Shown: positions 51,330-60,389 of the stretch, piece after piece
How the letters are laid out: every line of letters begins with the position of its first letter
Numbering within the stretch: position 1 is the stretch's first letter
Source: CAVROT01 sp963722905
GTDB lineage: Bacteria; Pseudomonadota; Alphaproteobacteria; Rhodobacterales; Rhodobacteraceae
NCBI GenBank assembly: GCA_963722905.1
Contig: CAVROT010000013.1
Location: 1-64,000, forward strand
Direction: 5' to 3'
DNA: 64,000 nt
Made by a program: the position numbers and the translations under genes
Notes under the pieces: model-generated
What the model saw: only the letters and a program-made list of their open reading frames with translations
Database searches by the model: none
Told to the model about the DNA's origin: nothing

Positions 51330-53594
51330 ATGACGCTGAAGACACTCCTGCCGACCGTTCTGGCCTTCGCTTTGGCCGGCGGGCTGGCGATCTGGGGCGC
51401 GACCGTGGCGGTCGGGCAGATCGAACGTCATTCCGTGCGTCAGGTGGCCGGCGCGCTGCAGGCGGCCGGGCACGGCTGGGTCCGCGTCGCCGCCGACGGG
51501 CTGATGCTGTCGATGCGCGGCGTGGCACCGGACGAGGCAACGCGGTTCCGCGCCCTCACCGTCGCGGGAGAGGTCGTCGATTCGGCACGCGTCATCGACG
51601 CGATGACCATCGCCGCGACCGACACCGATACCGCGCCCCGCTTCTCGGTCGAGATCCTGCGCGGCGACGACGGCGTGTCGCTGATCGGGCTCATCCCTGC
51701 CGGAAAAGACCGCGACGCATTGCTCGAAGGGGTCGCACGCGCGGCCTTCGAGACCCCCATCACCGATCTGCTGGAGGTCGCCTCCTACCCCGCGCCGGCG
51801 GGCTGGGACGACGCCGTCGCCTACGGCATCGCGGCGCTGGGTCGGCTGTCGCGCGCCAAGGTGTCGATCGCGGCCGATGCGGTGGCAATCCAATCCATGG
51901 CCGACAGTCCCGCCGAGAGGTCCAAGCTGGAACAGGCGCTGAATGCGACCGTACCGGAGGGGCTGGCGCTGACGTTGAAGATTGCAGCCCCCCGACCGGT
52001 CATCACACCCTTCACCACCCGGTTCGTGCTGGGCCCGGACGGCGCCCGGTTCGACGCCTGCGCGGTCCCCTCCGCGCCCGACGCCCGCCGCGTGATCGCC
52101 GCTGCGCGCGCCGCCGGACTGGCGGGAGAGGGCGCGTGCACCGTGGCACTGGGGGTGCCAACGGCCGACTGGACCCCCGCCAGCGTCGCCGCGATCAAGG
52201 CTCTGGCCGCACTCGGCGGCGGGACGGTCACGCTGTCGGACGTGGACGTCACGCTGGTGGCGCCCCGCGGCACCGAGCGTACCTCGTTCGACGACGCGGT
52301 TGCCCGGCTGACCGCGGCGCTGCCCGATGTCTTCACCGTGAAGGGCGTTCTGCCCGATCCCGCCCCGGACGGCACCGCCGCGCCCGACATGGGGCCGCCC
52401 GAGTTCGTCGCCACCCGCAGCCCCGAGGGCGCGGTGCAGCTGCGCGGCCGGGTGCGGGACGCACGGGCGCGGGCAGCCATCGGCAACTACGCGCGGGCGC
52501 TCTATGGCGCGGACCGGGTCACCGACGGGGTGCGGCTGGACGAAGGCCTGCCGTCGGGCTGGTCGCCCCGCGTCATGGCGGGGATCGACGCCCTGTCCCT
52601 GCTGGCGAATGGCGCGCTGACCGTGACCGACGATGCCGTCGACCTGCGCGGGGTCAGCGGCCTCGCCGACGCACCGGCCGAGATCGCCCGCCGCCTGTCC
52701 GAAAGCCTGGGACAGGGATCGACCTACGAAATCGACGTGCGCTACGACAGGCAACTCGATCCGCTGCTGGGCCTTCCGACCCCCGACGAATGCGTCGCAT
52801 CCGTCAACCGCCAACTGGCGGCGCAGAAGATCGCCTTCGCGCCCGGGTCCGACACCATGGAGGCCGGCGCCCGCGACACCGTGGACCGCATCGCCGAGAT
52901 CTTGCGCAAGTGCGAAACGTCGGTGATGGAGATCGCGGGCTATACCGACAGCCAGGGCCGCGAGGTGATGAACCGCGACCTCAGCCAGGCCCGCGCGATG
53001 GCCGTGCTTACCGCCCTTGCCGCCCGGCGCGTGCCGGTGTCGAACCTGACCGCCAGGGGATACGGCGAAGAGTCTCCGGTCGGGGACAACAAGACGCCGG
53101 CGGGCCGAGAGGCGAACCGCCGGATCGAGTTCCGCCTGATGGGCACGACGGCTGGCGATCCGTCCGCTGTGGCCGCTGCCGAAGCCGACGCCGATGCCGA
53201 TGCCGCGCTCCGCCAGGCCGCCGTCGCGACGGACAGCCCCGACGGGACGCCGACCGAGGAGTCGGATGCAGCCGACACGACAGTCGCCGAACCGGCGGCG
53301 CCCGGCCCCGCACCGTCGTCCGACGCGCCCGACGCAGGTACGGACGCAGGGACGGACGACGCCGGTGCCCGGGCGACCGACGCGGGGCCGCCCGGAACCA
53401 CCGCAGAGGCCGCGACGGATGCTGCCGTCGGCGATCCGTCGGTCGGTTCCGATGCCTTCGCCGCGGAACCCGGGCCGGTCGCGCCACAGGGTGCCGCCGT
53501 GTCCGAGGACGGCGGCACCCCTCCGGCAGCATCCGGCGTTCAGGACGACCCGGGCCTGCGCCCCCGTGCCCGGCCGCAGGACGCGACGCCCTAG
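51330..53594 (+). CDS. OmpA-family protein with BON-like repeats and a disordered tail
   Basis: Protein of 754 aa. One N-terminal membrane helix (LLPTVLAFALAGGLAIWGAT), then several BON-like beta-alpha units, then an OmpA peptidoglycan-binding domain (residues ~495-615; IAGYTDSQGREVMNRDLSQ, and REANRRIEF). The last ~135 residues are an Ala/Asp/Pro-rich low-complexity tail with GTDAGTDDAG-type repeats, unusual after an OmpA domain. It probably anchors to the cell wall from the inner membrane. Confidence 0.9.
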   Translation: MTLKTLLPTVLAFALAGGLAIWGATVAVGQIERHSVRQVAGALQAAGHGWVRVAADGLMLSMRGVAPDEATRFRALTVAGEVVDSARVIDAMTIAATDTDTAPRFSVEILRGDDGVSLIGLIPAGKDRDALLEGVARAAFETPITDLLEVASYPAPAGWDDAVAYGIAALGRLSRAKVSIAADAVAIQSMADSPAERSKLEQALNATVPEGLALTLKIAAPRPVITPFTTRFVLGPDGARFDACAVPSAPDARRVIAAARAAGLAGEGACTVALGVPTADWTPASVAAIKALAALGGGTVTLSDVDVTLVAPRGTERTSFDDAVARLTAALPDVFTVKGVLPDPAPDGTAAPDMGPPEFVATRSPEGAVQLRGRVRDARARAAIGNYARALYGADRVTDGVRLDEGLPSGWSPRVMAGIDALSLLANGALTVTDDAVDLRGVSGLADAPAEIARRLSESLGQGSTYEIDVRYDRQLDPLLGLPTPDECVASVNRQLAAQKIAFAPGSDTMEAGARDTVDRIAEILRKCETSVMEIAGYTDSQGREVMNRDLSQARAMAVLTALAARRVPVSNLTARGYGEESPVGDNKTPAGREANRRIEFRLMGTTAGDPSAVAAAEADADADAALRQAAVATDSPDGTPTEESDAADTTVAEPAAPGPAPSSDAPDAGTDAGTDDAGARATDAGPPGTTAEAATDAAVGDPSVGSDAFAAEPGPVAPQGAAVSEDGGTPPAASGVQDDPGLRPRARPQDATP

Positions 53595-53706
53595 CCACGG
53601 GCCTGCGCCGCTGAACGGTGGACGCGCCCGGCTGCGGGGTTAAGATGGCGCATATCGGCAGGTGCGGCAACGCGGCACCTGCGACGCGCCGCACGCCGGA
53701 GGACGG

Positions 53707-54036
53707 GTGAACAGGACCGAATTCATCGTCGCCACGGCGGCCATCCTGTTCGTCGCGTTCATGCTTGGCTGGTTCGCCTGCTGGGTTGTGCACCGCCTCA
53801 CGCGGGTCAGCCAGTCGGACATGAGCGAGCTGGACCGCATGGCCCACGACATGCACGAGGCCGATGTGGCGCGCGACCAGGCCATAGCCTACCTCCAGAC
53901 GCGCGAGGCCGAGATGGCAAGCCTCCACAGCCAGACAGAGGCCGAACTGCGCGCCGCGATGGAGGGCCTGCGCGACGCCCGCCACGAGGCCGACCAGATG
54001 CGGGATTACATCGACCGGATGGATCGGACCGCCTGA
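53707..54036 (+). CDS. Membrane-anchored coiled-coil protein
   Basis: Protein of 109 aa. One N-terminal membrane helix (FIVATAAILFVAFMLGWFAC), then a charged helix of about 70 residues with heptad spacing (ELDRMAHDMHEADVARDQAI; EAEMASLHSQTEAELRAAM), a likely coiled coil on the cytosolic side. The start is a GTG with GGAGG 4 nt upstream. No named family recognised. Confidence 0.82.
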   Translation: MNRTEFIVATAAILFVAFMLGWFACWVVHRLTRVSQSDMSELDRMAHDMHEADVARDQAIAYLQTREAEMASLHSQTEAELRAAMEGLRDARHEADQMRDYIDRMDRTA

Positions 54037-54536
54037 CCGACGGACGGTGCCGTCTTGCCCATAGCGGCTTACGGCCGGGGTTTCGGTTTCCCCGGGCAGA
54101 GTTCTCCCGCAGCCTCGCTGTCGGGTAAGCCCGGCGCGATGCAGCCGTCGAGTGCTGCGACGACGACCGGCTCGGGGCCGCCCGGCGTCGGCATGCCCCG
54201 ATGGATCAGGAACGGCATCGACAGGAGGCAGAAGATCCCGTCCAGCCGCTGCGCCCGTCCGGCGACGTGAAACCAGCGCGCCCTGCGGACGGGAATGGCA
54301 ACGCCCGCCCAGACCAGCGAGGCAACGACCGGGAGCGTCGCACAGTCGGGACGACCAAGACCGCGCGCCGCAGGATATACACGAACGGCGCTGCCGCATC
54401 GCTAGACCAGGAAGCGCCCGGCGATCGCCACGCCGGGCCATTGCGCCGGGTCGCCGGATGGCGACGCCCCCGCGCGAGTGCGGCGTCTTCGCCACCGAAG
54501 CGCCCGGCGTCGACACGGGCCGCCTTGCCGGAGTCC

Positions 54537-55126
54537 TCACTTGGCCCCCGGCCGCTCCGACACCTCGCAGACGGCCTCCTCGTCGGCGCGGATCGCCCCG
54601 GAATGTGACTGCGAGGTCGCGAAATCCAGCGCCGGCCCGGGGATCGGATTGCCGTTTCGGTCGGCGAAGGCCGCTGCCTGTGCACTCGTATCCTCGGTGG
54701 CCTCCGTCGTCATCTGGTCGGCGATCTCGCCAAAAGGTCCAGACCGCGCGGCGACTCCGCTGATGAACCGACGGTCAAGGCAGGTCGCGGCAGCGTCCCA
54801 CTGCGCGTCCGCAGGCTCTGCTCGTCGATCGGAAGCTTTGGCAGGGCCTCGCGGATCATGTCGGCCTGCGCCTTGATCGGCCGAGCCCGGCGCGGCGTCA
54901 GCGTCGCGATATCGGTCGTCGGCGGGTCGAACTTCGTTCCGCCGGCCAACTCGATGGGGCCCGGCAGGGATTGGTCCTCAATCGCGGCGGCGCGCTCCGC
55001 GGCAGAGCTGCCCCCAACCGGGCGAGGCGCCGAACGGCGCGGTCGCTGTCTCAAAGGTCGCCTGGAACGAGCCGCCGCGCGGGCCGGGCCAAGGCCGCTT
55101 TCCATGGAGGTCCTCCATTGCGCCAC
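54537..55126 (-). pseudogene. Possible frameshifted gene remnant
   Basis: One frame reads from 55126 down to about 54810 (residues such as DQSLPGPIELAGGTKFDPP and KAQADMIREALPKLPIDEQS); the continuation that looks protein-like, DAQWDAAATCLDRRFISG and on to a stop at 54537-54539, is in another frame. A single slip near 54800-54815 would join them. No family recognised, and the first part could be chance. Confidence 0.25.
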
Positions 55127-55946
55127 GATGCATCATGACGAGCTGACGCACCCGCGAGCGGGTCCAACACGGCCTCGGCTCGAACGGCCGGTACAAGGTT
55201 TCACGCCGGCCCCGACAACCCCGTCAAGTCGTGTCTGTGGCGATCAGGCCCGCGTCCGGGTGATCCCGCTTCGTGCGCAGGATGGCGGCCCCGCCCCGCC
55301 CCTGTCCCGACGCCGCTTGCCTGCGGGTCCGTCCTGTCGTTCGGGAGCCCTGCGGGACCGGTGGGCTACGGAATGTCCGAGCGTTGCCAAGAAACACGGA
55401 CAGTTGCACCGTTCGACCCATCGGAAGGTGTTTCCACGGCGTCGGCAGTCCTGCGGAAGGCGCGGCGATGGAGGGCCTCGGGCCTGACCGGTTCGACGAC
55501 CGCCTCCGGGAGCGTATCCCCGCAGCCGTCGGCGACCGATCCGACGGATGGCTCGATGCCCGCCGCGGCCGGCTGCTTGGTCCAGCGCAGCGGCCGGAAT
55601 GCGCGACCCGGTCGGCGTTCCGGGCCGGTCGGTACGCGCTCGGGGTCCGCTTGGGGGTGTCGGGGATGAACTGCGTCCGCCGGAATCGCGAGACGCCGGC
55701 AAACGCGCCCAAGCGATCCGGCAGGGAATGTCGCCCCCGTCGGGGCGTGATGCCGGCCGGGTTGCCGCGCGAAATCGCCGGAAGACGGCGGCAAACCGGG
55801 GCCGAGATGCGACGCCCCGCACCTGACCGTCCTGCACGGTCGGACCGCGGGGCACCGCGCCTGCGCCGTCGGCCGTCCTTCACGTCCGGCTTCGGCGGCG
55901 TGCTCGCAGGAGGACACCGCCGAGGGCGCCAGACGGCGCCAATTGT

Positions 55947-55988
55947 GCGCCGGTCGGCGAACGGGATGCGCCGGTCGGCGCACGGGAT
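55947..55988. repeat. Two-copy 21-bp tandem repeat
   Basis: Units 55947-55967 and 55968-55988 differ by one base (A versus C). It lies about 65 nt upstream of the universal stress protein gene, where it could be chance or part of a regulatory region. Confidence 0.6.
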
Positions 55989-56052
55989 GCGCGACAAACG
56001 CGACCCGGCGTCTTAACCTTCCGCCTTACGTACGCCGACTGGAAGGGCTTTG

Positions 56053-56907
56053 ATGATTCGCAAGATACTGGTGCCTGTCCGCGGCGACGGCATGTCCGAG
56101 ATTGCGCTGGGCCACGCCGCAGCCATCGCGCGCCGTCACGACGCCCACATCGTCGTCGCCCACTGCCGCACGCGACCCGACGAATACATGCCCTACAGTC
56201 GGCCGCTGCGCGCCTTTGTCCGCGAGACCCTCAGCACCCAGCTGAACGAACTGGCCGATCAGGAGGAACGCCAGCTGCGCACCGACCTGCACGGCATGGC
56301 CGGGACATTCGGCTTGATCGAGACCGATGCCCCCGACGGGCGCACCGCCACCGTCGCCTTCGTGGAGGAGTTCGGCCGCATGGCCGACGTGGTCAAGCAT
56401 CACGGGCGCCTCGCCGACCTTATCGTGATGACCAAGCCCTCGGGCGACCGGAACCTGGGGATGAACTCGCTCAAGTCGGCGCTCTTCCGCACGGGCCGTC
56501 CGGTGCTGATGTGCCCGCGCGCGGGCGGCATCGCGGAAGGTTTTACCGCGCGGATCGCCGTCGGCTGGAACGGGTCGCTGGAGGCCGCTCGCGCCGTCGC
56601 CGTCACGCTGGACCTCGCGGCGCGGGCCGACGCGGTGGTCGTGCTGACCTCGGGCGAGGGCGAACCCCACGGCGCCACCACAGACGAGCTGATCGACTAC
56701 TACCGCCTGCGCGGCGTGGCGGCGACCTCGCGGCGGATCAAGGGTCGAAACGCCGGCCGCGCGCTGCTGTCGGGCGCAGCAGAAGCCGGTACGTCGCTGC
56801 TGGTCATGGGAGCCTACGGACACAGCCATGAACGCGAGACGCTGTTCGGCGGCAACACGCAATCGGTGATCGAAGCCGCCGAGATTCCCGTGGTGCTGGC
56901 ACACTGA
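56053..56907 (+). CDS. Tandem universal stress protein
   Basis: Protein of 284 aa made of two UspA modules. The second has the nucleotide-binding pattern GAYGHSHERETLFGGNT near residues 255-271 and begins IAVGWNGSLEAARAV; the first (MIRKILVPVRGDGMSEIALG) has a less complete ATP motif. Such proteins bind ATP or ligands during stress. GGAAGG lies 6 nt upstream of the start. A hairpin overlaps the stop, and tctC follows 129 nt on. Confidence 0.92.
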   Translation: MIRKILVPVRGDGMSEIALGHAAAIARRHDAHIVVAHCRTRPDEYMPYSRPLRAFVRETLSTQLNELADQEERQLRTDLHGMAGTFGLIETDAPDGRTATVAFVEEFGRMADVVKHHGRLADLIVMTKPSGDRNLGMNSLKSALFRTGRPVLMCPRAGGIAEGFTARIAVGWNGSLEAARAVAVTLDLAARADAVVVLTSGEGEPHGATTDELIDYYRLRGVAATSRRIKGRNAGRALLSGAAEAGTSLLVMGAYGHSHERETLFGGNTQSVIEAAEIPVVLAH

Positions 56908-56916
56908 ATGCCAGCA
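56894..56916 (+). terminator. Hairpin at the end of the usp gene
   Basis: TGCTGGCA pairs perfectly with TGCCAGCA (8-bp stem, 7-nt loop including the TGA stop at 56905-56907), followed by an AT-rich stretch. It resembles a terminator overlapping the stop codon. Confidence 0.45.
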
Positions 56917-56917
56917 G

Positions 56918-56930
56918 CTTATAATATAAG
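56918..56930. promoter_or_regulatory. AT-rich palindrome upstream of tctC
   Basis: CTTATA-A-TATAAG is a perfect palindrome and, with the sequence to about 56965, the most AT-rich spot in a GC-rich window. It probably marks the tctCBA promoter or an operator, about 105 nt before the tctC start. Confidence 0.4.
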
Positions 56931-57036
56931 GCTTGCGATAGTTTCTGCGCAATATAGTTTCATTGTTGGGACCACAGCGGAGGGTGCCGGCAGGTCAGCC
57001 CGACAAGGGCCGCACATCACTGGAGGAGACAATTTC

Positions 57037-58008
57037 ATGGCGATACGACGAGGTGGACTGACGGGGTTGGCTCTGGCCGGAGCGATGGCGGTCCTGCCGC
57101 TGGGGGCAGCGGCGCAGGACTGGGAGCCGCGCAAGCCCATCGACTTCATCATCATGGCCGGGCCCGGCGGCGGCGCCGACCAGATCGCGCGCTTCGTGCA
57201 ATCGGTGGCCGAGCGCGAGGACATGACCCGCCGTCCGCTCGTCCCCAACAACATGGGCGGGGGATCGGGCGCCGAGGCGCTGATCGCGGTGAGCTCGACC
57301 AACGACCCGGACTATACCCTTCTGGTCACGCTGAACTCGTTCTTCACCACGCCGCTGCGCCAGGAGAACCTCGGCATCGACATCGAGACGTTCACGCCCG
57401 TCGCGATGATGGGCGTCGACCCGTTCGTGCTGTGGGTCCACAAGGACGAGGGCATTTCGACCTTCGAGGAGTTCGTGGAAACGGTGCAGGCCGCCGACGG
57501 CGACTTCGTGATGGGCGGCACCGGAAAGGGGCAGGAGGACAGCATCGTCATCGCCTACATGTCCCAGGCGTTCGACCTGAACATCAAGTACATCCCCTAC
57601 GACGGCGGCGGCGCCGTGGCCAAGGATCTGGCGGGCCAGCAGATCATGGCCACCGTCAACAACCCGGCCGAGGCCAAGGGCTTTTACGAATCGGGGGACT
57701 TCGTGCCTCTGCTCGCCTTTTCCGACGAACGGATGCCGGGTTTTCCCGACGTGCCCACGATGAAGGAGAAGGGGCACGATTTCTCGTACTACAACCAGCG
57801 TGCCGTCGTCGGGGCGCCGGGCATGTCGGACGAGGCGGCGGCCTACTATCAGGACGTCTTCCAGGAGATCTACGAAAGCGACGCATGGCAGGGCTATCTG
57901 GAAAGCGAGAGCCTGTCGCCCCTGTGGATGAATGCCGACGAACAGCGTGCCTACTGGAAGACGCAGATGGAGACCCATCGCGAGCTTCTTGCCACGCTTG
58001 ACGACTAG
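57037..58008 (+). CDS. tctC: Tripartite tricarboxylate transporter substrate-binding protein
   Basis: Periplasmic binding protein of 323 aa (TctC/Bug family). Signal peptide ~1-26 (LALAGAMAVLPLGAAA-QD), then the family's carboxylate-binding loop, with PIDFIIMAGPGGGADQIARF early and GGTGKGQEDSIV in the middle. It delivers a carboxylate to TctAB. GGAGGAG lies upstream of the ATG. First gene of tctCBA; a stem-loop separates it from tctB. Confidence 0.95.
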   Translation: MAIRRGGLTGLALAGAMAVLPLGAAAQDWEPRKPIDFIIMAGPGGGADQIARFVQSVAEREDMTRRPLVPNNMGGGSGAEALIAVSSTNDPDYTLLVTLNSFFTTPLRQENLGIDIETFTPVAMMGVDPFVLWVHKDEGISTFEEFVETVQAADGDFVMGGTGKGQEDSIVIAYMSQAFDLNIKYIPYDGGGAVAKDLAGQQIMATVNNPAEAKGFYESGDFVPLLAFSDERMPGFPDVPTMKEKGHDFSYYNQRAVVGAPGMSDEAAAYYQDVFQEIYESDAWQGYLESESLSPLWMNADEQRAYWKTQMETHRELLATLDD

Positions 58009-58032
58009 TCCCGCCGGCGCATCGAATGGTTT

Positions 58033-58065
58033 CCGGACCGGCATCGACGTGCGGTGCCGGACCGG
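58033..58065. other. Stem-loop between tctC and tctB
   Basis: An inverted repeat with arms 58033-58043 and 58055-58065 (one A/A mismatch) and an 11-nt loop, in the 218-nt gap after tctC. There is no T-run. Such intercistronic hairpins can protect an upstream mRNA and give more binding protein than membrane subunits. Confidence 0.45.
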
Positions 58066-58226
58066 GGTTGCCGGTCATCGCGCCGTTGCCTGACAGGGCG
58101 GAAGCCGGCGCGAACGCCGGGTCTGGGATCGAGGGCGCCGGCAGGGCCGGCGGGCCTTTGGGTGCTGTCCGGTAGCCGGGACGTGCGCTGGACGGAACAT
58201 TCCGCAATGCGGGGCGAGGGGGCGGC

Positions 58227-58730
58227 ATGCGCAAGGGTGAACTGGTGACCGCCTGCACATTGGCCGTCTTCTCGCTCTACCTGATGTGGAAGAGCACCGA
58301 TCTGCGCATCGGATACGTCAGGGGCGAGGGTCCAGGCGGCGGCGCATGGCCGTTCTGGCTGTCGGGCATCATGGTGGTCTGCTGCGGCGTCGTCGCGTTG
58401 AATTGGTGGCGCGGCACCAGTCCGCCGTCGCGCAACCGCGAGCCCCTGCTGGATACCTATGGCTGGCGCATGCTGTTCCTCGTGGGCGGCGGGATCGTGG
58501 TTCTGGTGGCGCTGGTCGATATCATCTCGATGTACGGCGCCATCGCGGTCTTCCTGCTCTACTACATCCGGTATCTGGGGCGTCACAGCTGGGCCACCAG
58601 CCTGGCCATCGCCCTGATCGCGCCCGTCGTCCTGTTCTTCTTCTTCGAGGGCGCGATGCAGATCACGATGCCGACCGGAATGCGGTTCACCGATCCCGTC
58701 TTCGACGTTCTCTACGACATCATCTACTGA
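58227..58730 (+). CDS. tctB: Tripartite tricarboxylate transporter small membrane subunit
   Basis: Protein of 167 aa with four transmembrane helices (LAVFSLYLMW; FWLSGIMVVCCGVVALNWW; MLFLVGGGIVVLVALVDII; TSLAIALIAPVVLFFFFEG), the TctB layout. GAGGGGGCGGC precedes the start. tctA begins 22 nt after its stop. Confidence 0.93.
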   Translation: MRKGELVTACTLAVFSLYLMWKSTDLRIGYVRGEGPGGGAWPFWLSGIMVVCCGVVALNWWRGTSPPSRNREPLLDTYGWRMLFLVGGGIVVLVALVDIISMYGAIAVFLLYYIRYLGRHSWATSLAIALIAPVVLFFFFEGAMQITMPTGMRFTDPVFDVLYDIIY

Positions 58731-58752
58731 GCCGCGGAAGGATCGCCCGGGA

Positions 58753-60258
58753 ATGGACGTGCTGACACTCTTGGGCAGCGGGATGCTGACCTCGCTCCAG
58801 CCGCTGAACCTCATGCTGATCTGCCTCGGGGTGACGCTGGGGCTCTTCATCGGGGCGATGCCCGGGCTGGGCTCTGTCAACGGCGTGGCGATCCTGCTGC
58901 CGATCACGTTCCTCGTCCCTGCAGGATCGGCCATCATCTTCCTTGCGGCGATCTATTACGGCGCGATGTACGGCGGCGCGATCTCGTCCATCACGCTGGG
59001 TATCCCCGGAGCCTCCACGGCGGTGGCAACCACCTTCGACGGCCGCCCGCTGGCACGTCAGGGGCGGGCCAGCCTTGCCCTTGTGACGGCGGCCATCGCG
59101 TCCTTCATCGGAGGAACCGTCGCGAACGTCCTCTTTACCCTCTTCGCTCCGGTGCTGGCGGACGTCGCGCTCTCTTTCGGGCCGCCGGAAATCTTCGCGC
59201 TGATGCTGCTGGCCTTCGCCACATTCATCGGGCTGGGCGGCGACGACATCGCCAAGACGGTCTTCTCGATCTGCCTGGGGCTGGTGCTGGGGTCGGTCGG
59301 GTTCGACCAGATCTCGGGCGCGCCCCGGCTGGTCCTGTTCGACAATACCGGCTTTCTGCAGGGCATCAGCTTCCTGGTGCTGGCCATCGGTGTCTACGGC
59401 ATCGGCGAGATGCTGTGGACGATCGAGCAGACCCGCGGCGAGGTCACGGCGACCACGCCCAAGATGACGATGAAGGGCCTCGTCTCGGATGCGGGCGAAA
59501 CGATGCGGCGCGGCTGGCGCGGCACCATGATCGGATCCTTCCTGGGCTTCTTCGTGGGCGTCCTGCCGGCGGCGGGCGCCACGCCGGGATCGCTGATGGC
59601 CTACGGCGTGGCCAAGCTGGCGTCGCGCGACCCCGACAGCTACGGCCACGGCAACCCCGACGGCGTCGCCGCTCCCGAGGCCGCGAACAACGCCGCGTCC
59701 ACGGGGTCGATGCTGCCGATGCTGACGCTGGGGATACCCGGATCGCCCACGACAGCGATCCTGCTGGGCGGCATGGTGATATGGGGCCTCGTGCCCGGGC
59801 CGATGCTGTTCGTGAACGAAACCGAGTTCGTGTGGGGGCTGATCGGGTCGTTCTACGTGTCCAACGTGGCGGCGGTTCTGATCAACCTGGCCTTCATCCC
59901 GGTATTCGTCTGGATGCTGCGGATGCCGTTCACGATCCTGGCGCCGATCATCTTCGTGCTGTCCATCGTCGGCGCCTATGCGGCGACGCGCGACATGTTC
60001 GACATCTGGCTGATGGTGTTCTTCGGCCTGGGCGCCTTTTTCCTGCGGAAGTTCGACTATCCGCTCGCGCCAGCGGTCCTCGCCATCGTCCTCGGCCCCA
60101 TAGCCGAGCCGACGATGCGCCAGTCGCTGCTGCTGTCGTCGGGGGATCCGACGATCTTCTTCACCCGGCCCGTCGCCGGTCCGATCACCGTGGTGGCGCT
60201 CATCCTGATCTTCCTGCCGGCGCTGAAATATGTGCGCCGGTCGCCCCGCCCGGCCTGA
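58753..60258 (+). CDS. tctA: Tripartite tricarboxylate transporter large permease
   Basis: Protein of 501 aa with 11-12 transmembrane helices; family hallmarks are LFIGAMPGLGSVNGVAILLP near the start and GFFVGVLPAAGATPGS in the middle. It drives secondary uptake of a carboxylate with TctB and TctC. Last gene of the tctCBA operon. The substrate is unknown; the downstream convergent acyl-CoA synthetase could act on the imported acid. Confidence 0.95.
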   Translation: MDVLTLLGSGMLTSLQPLNLMLICLGVTLGLFIGAMPGLGSVNGVAILLPITFLVPAGSAIIFLAAIYYGAMYGGAISSITLGIPGASTAVATTFDGRPLARQGRASLALVTAAIASFIGGTVANVLFTLFAPVLADVALSFGPPEIFALMLLAFATFIGLGGDDIAKTVFSICLGLVLGSVGFDQISGAPRLVLFDNTGFLQGISFLVLAIGVYGIGEMLWTIEQTRGEVTATTPKMTMKGLVSDAGETMRRGWRGTMIGSFLGFFVGVLPAAGATPGSLMAYGVAKLASRDPDSYGHGNPDGVAAPEAANNAASTGSMLPMLTLGIPGSPTTAILLGGMVIWGLVPGPMLFVNETEFVWGLIGSFYVSNVAAVLINLAFIPVFVWMLRMPFTILAPIIFVLSIVGAYAATRDMFDIWLMVFFGLGAFFLRKFDYPLAPAVLAIVLGPIAEPTMRQSLLLSSGDPTIFFTRPVAGPITVVALILIFLPALKYVRRSPRPA

Positions 60259-60389
60259 GGGCGACGATTGTCGCGAAGGTATCACCCGGCGGAACACCGG
60301 GCAGCCCCCGACCGCCCCCCCGGGCGGTGGCCGCCTTCACCGATGGACGGCGGCGGCCCTCGCCGGCAGCCACCCCGCGTCCCACGGCA

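Larger units (their letters stand above)
54037..56052. other. About 2 kb without an intact gene; possible gene remnants
   Basis: The longest gap in the window. Open frames occur on both strands, but none has a start with a Shine-Dalgarno site. Two minus-strand stretches read like protein remains: about 54385 to 54069 (a membrane-like piece containing LVWAGVAIP and DGIFCLLSMPFLIHRG) and about 54800 to 54537 (an acidic piece containing CLDRRFISGVAARSG and FADRNGNPIPGPALDFA). Both need a frameshift or lack a start. The rest, 55150-56040, shows nothing I can support. Confidence 0.5.

Noticed and set aside
48642..52814. 1390-aa minus-strand open frame
   Set aside because: Only its last 289 codons (GNAT) are real; the rest is antisense to ubiA and the OmpA gene or out of frame with rsmE.
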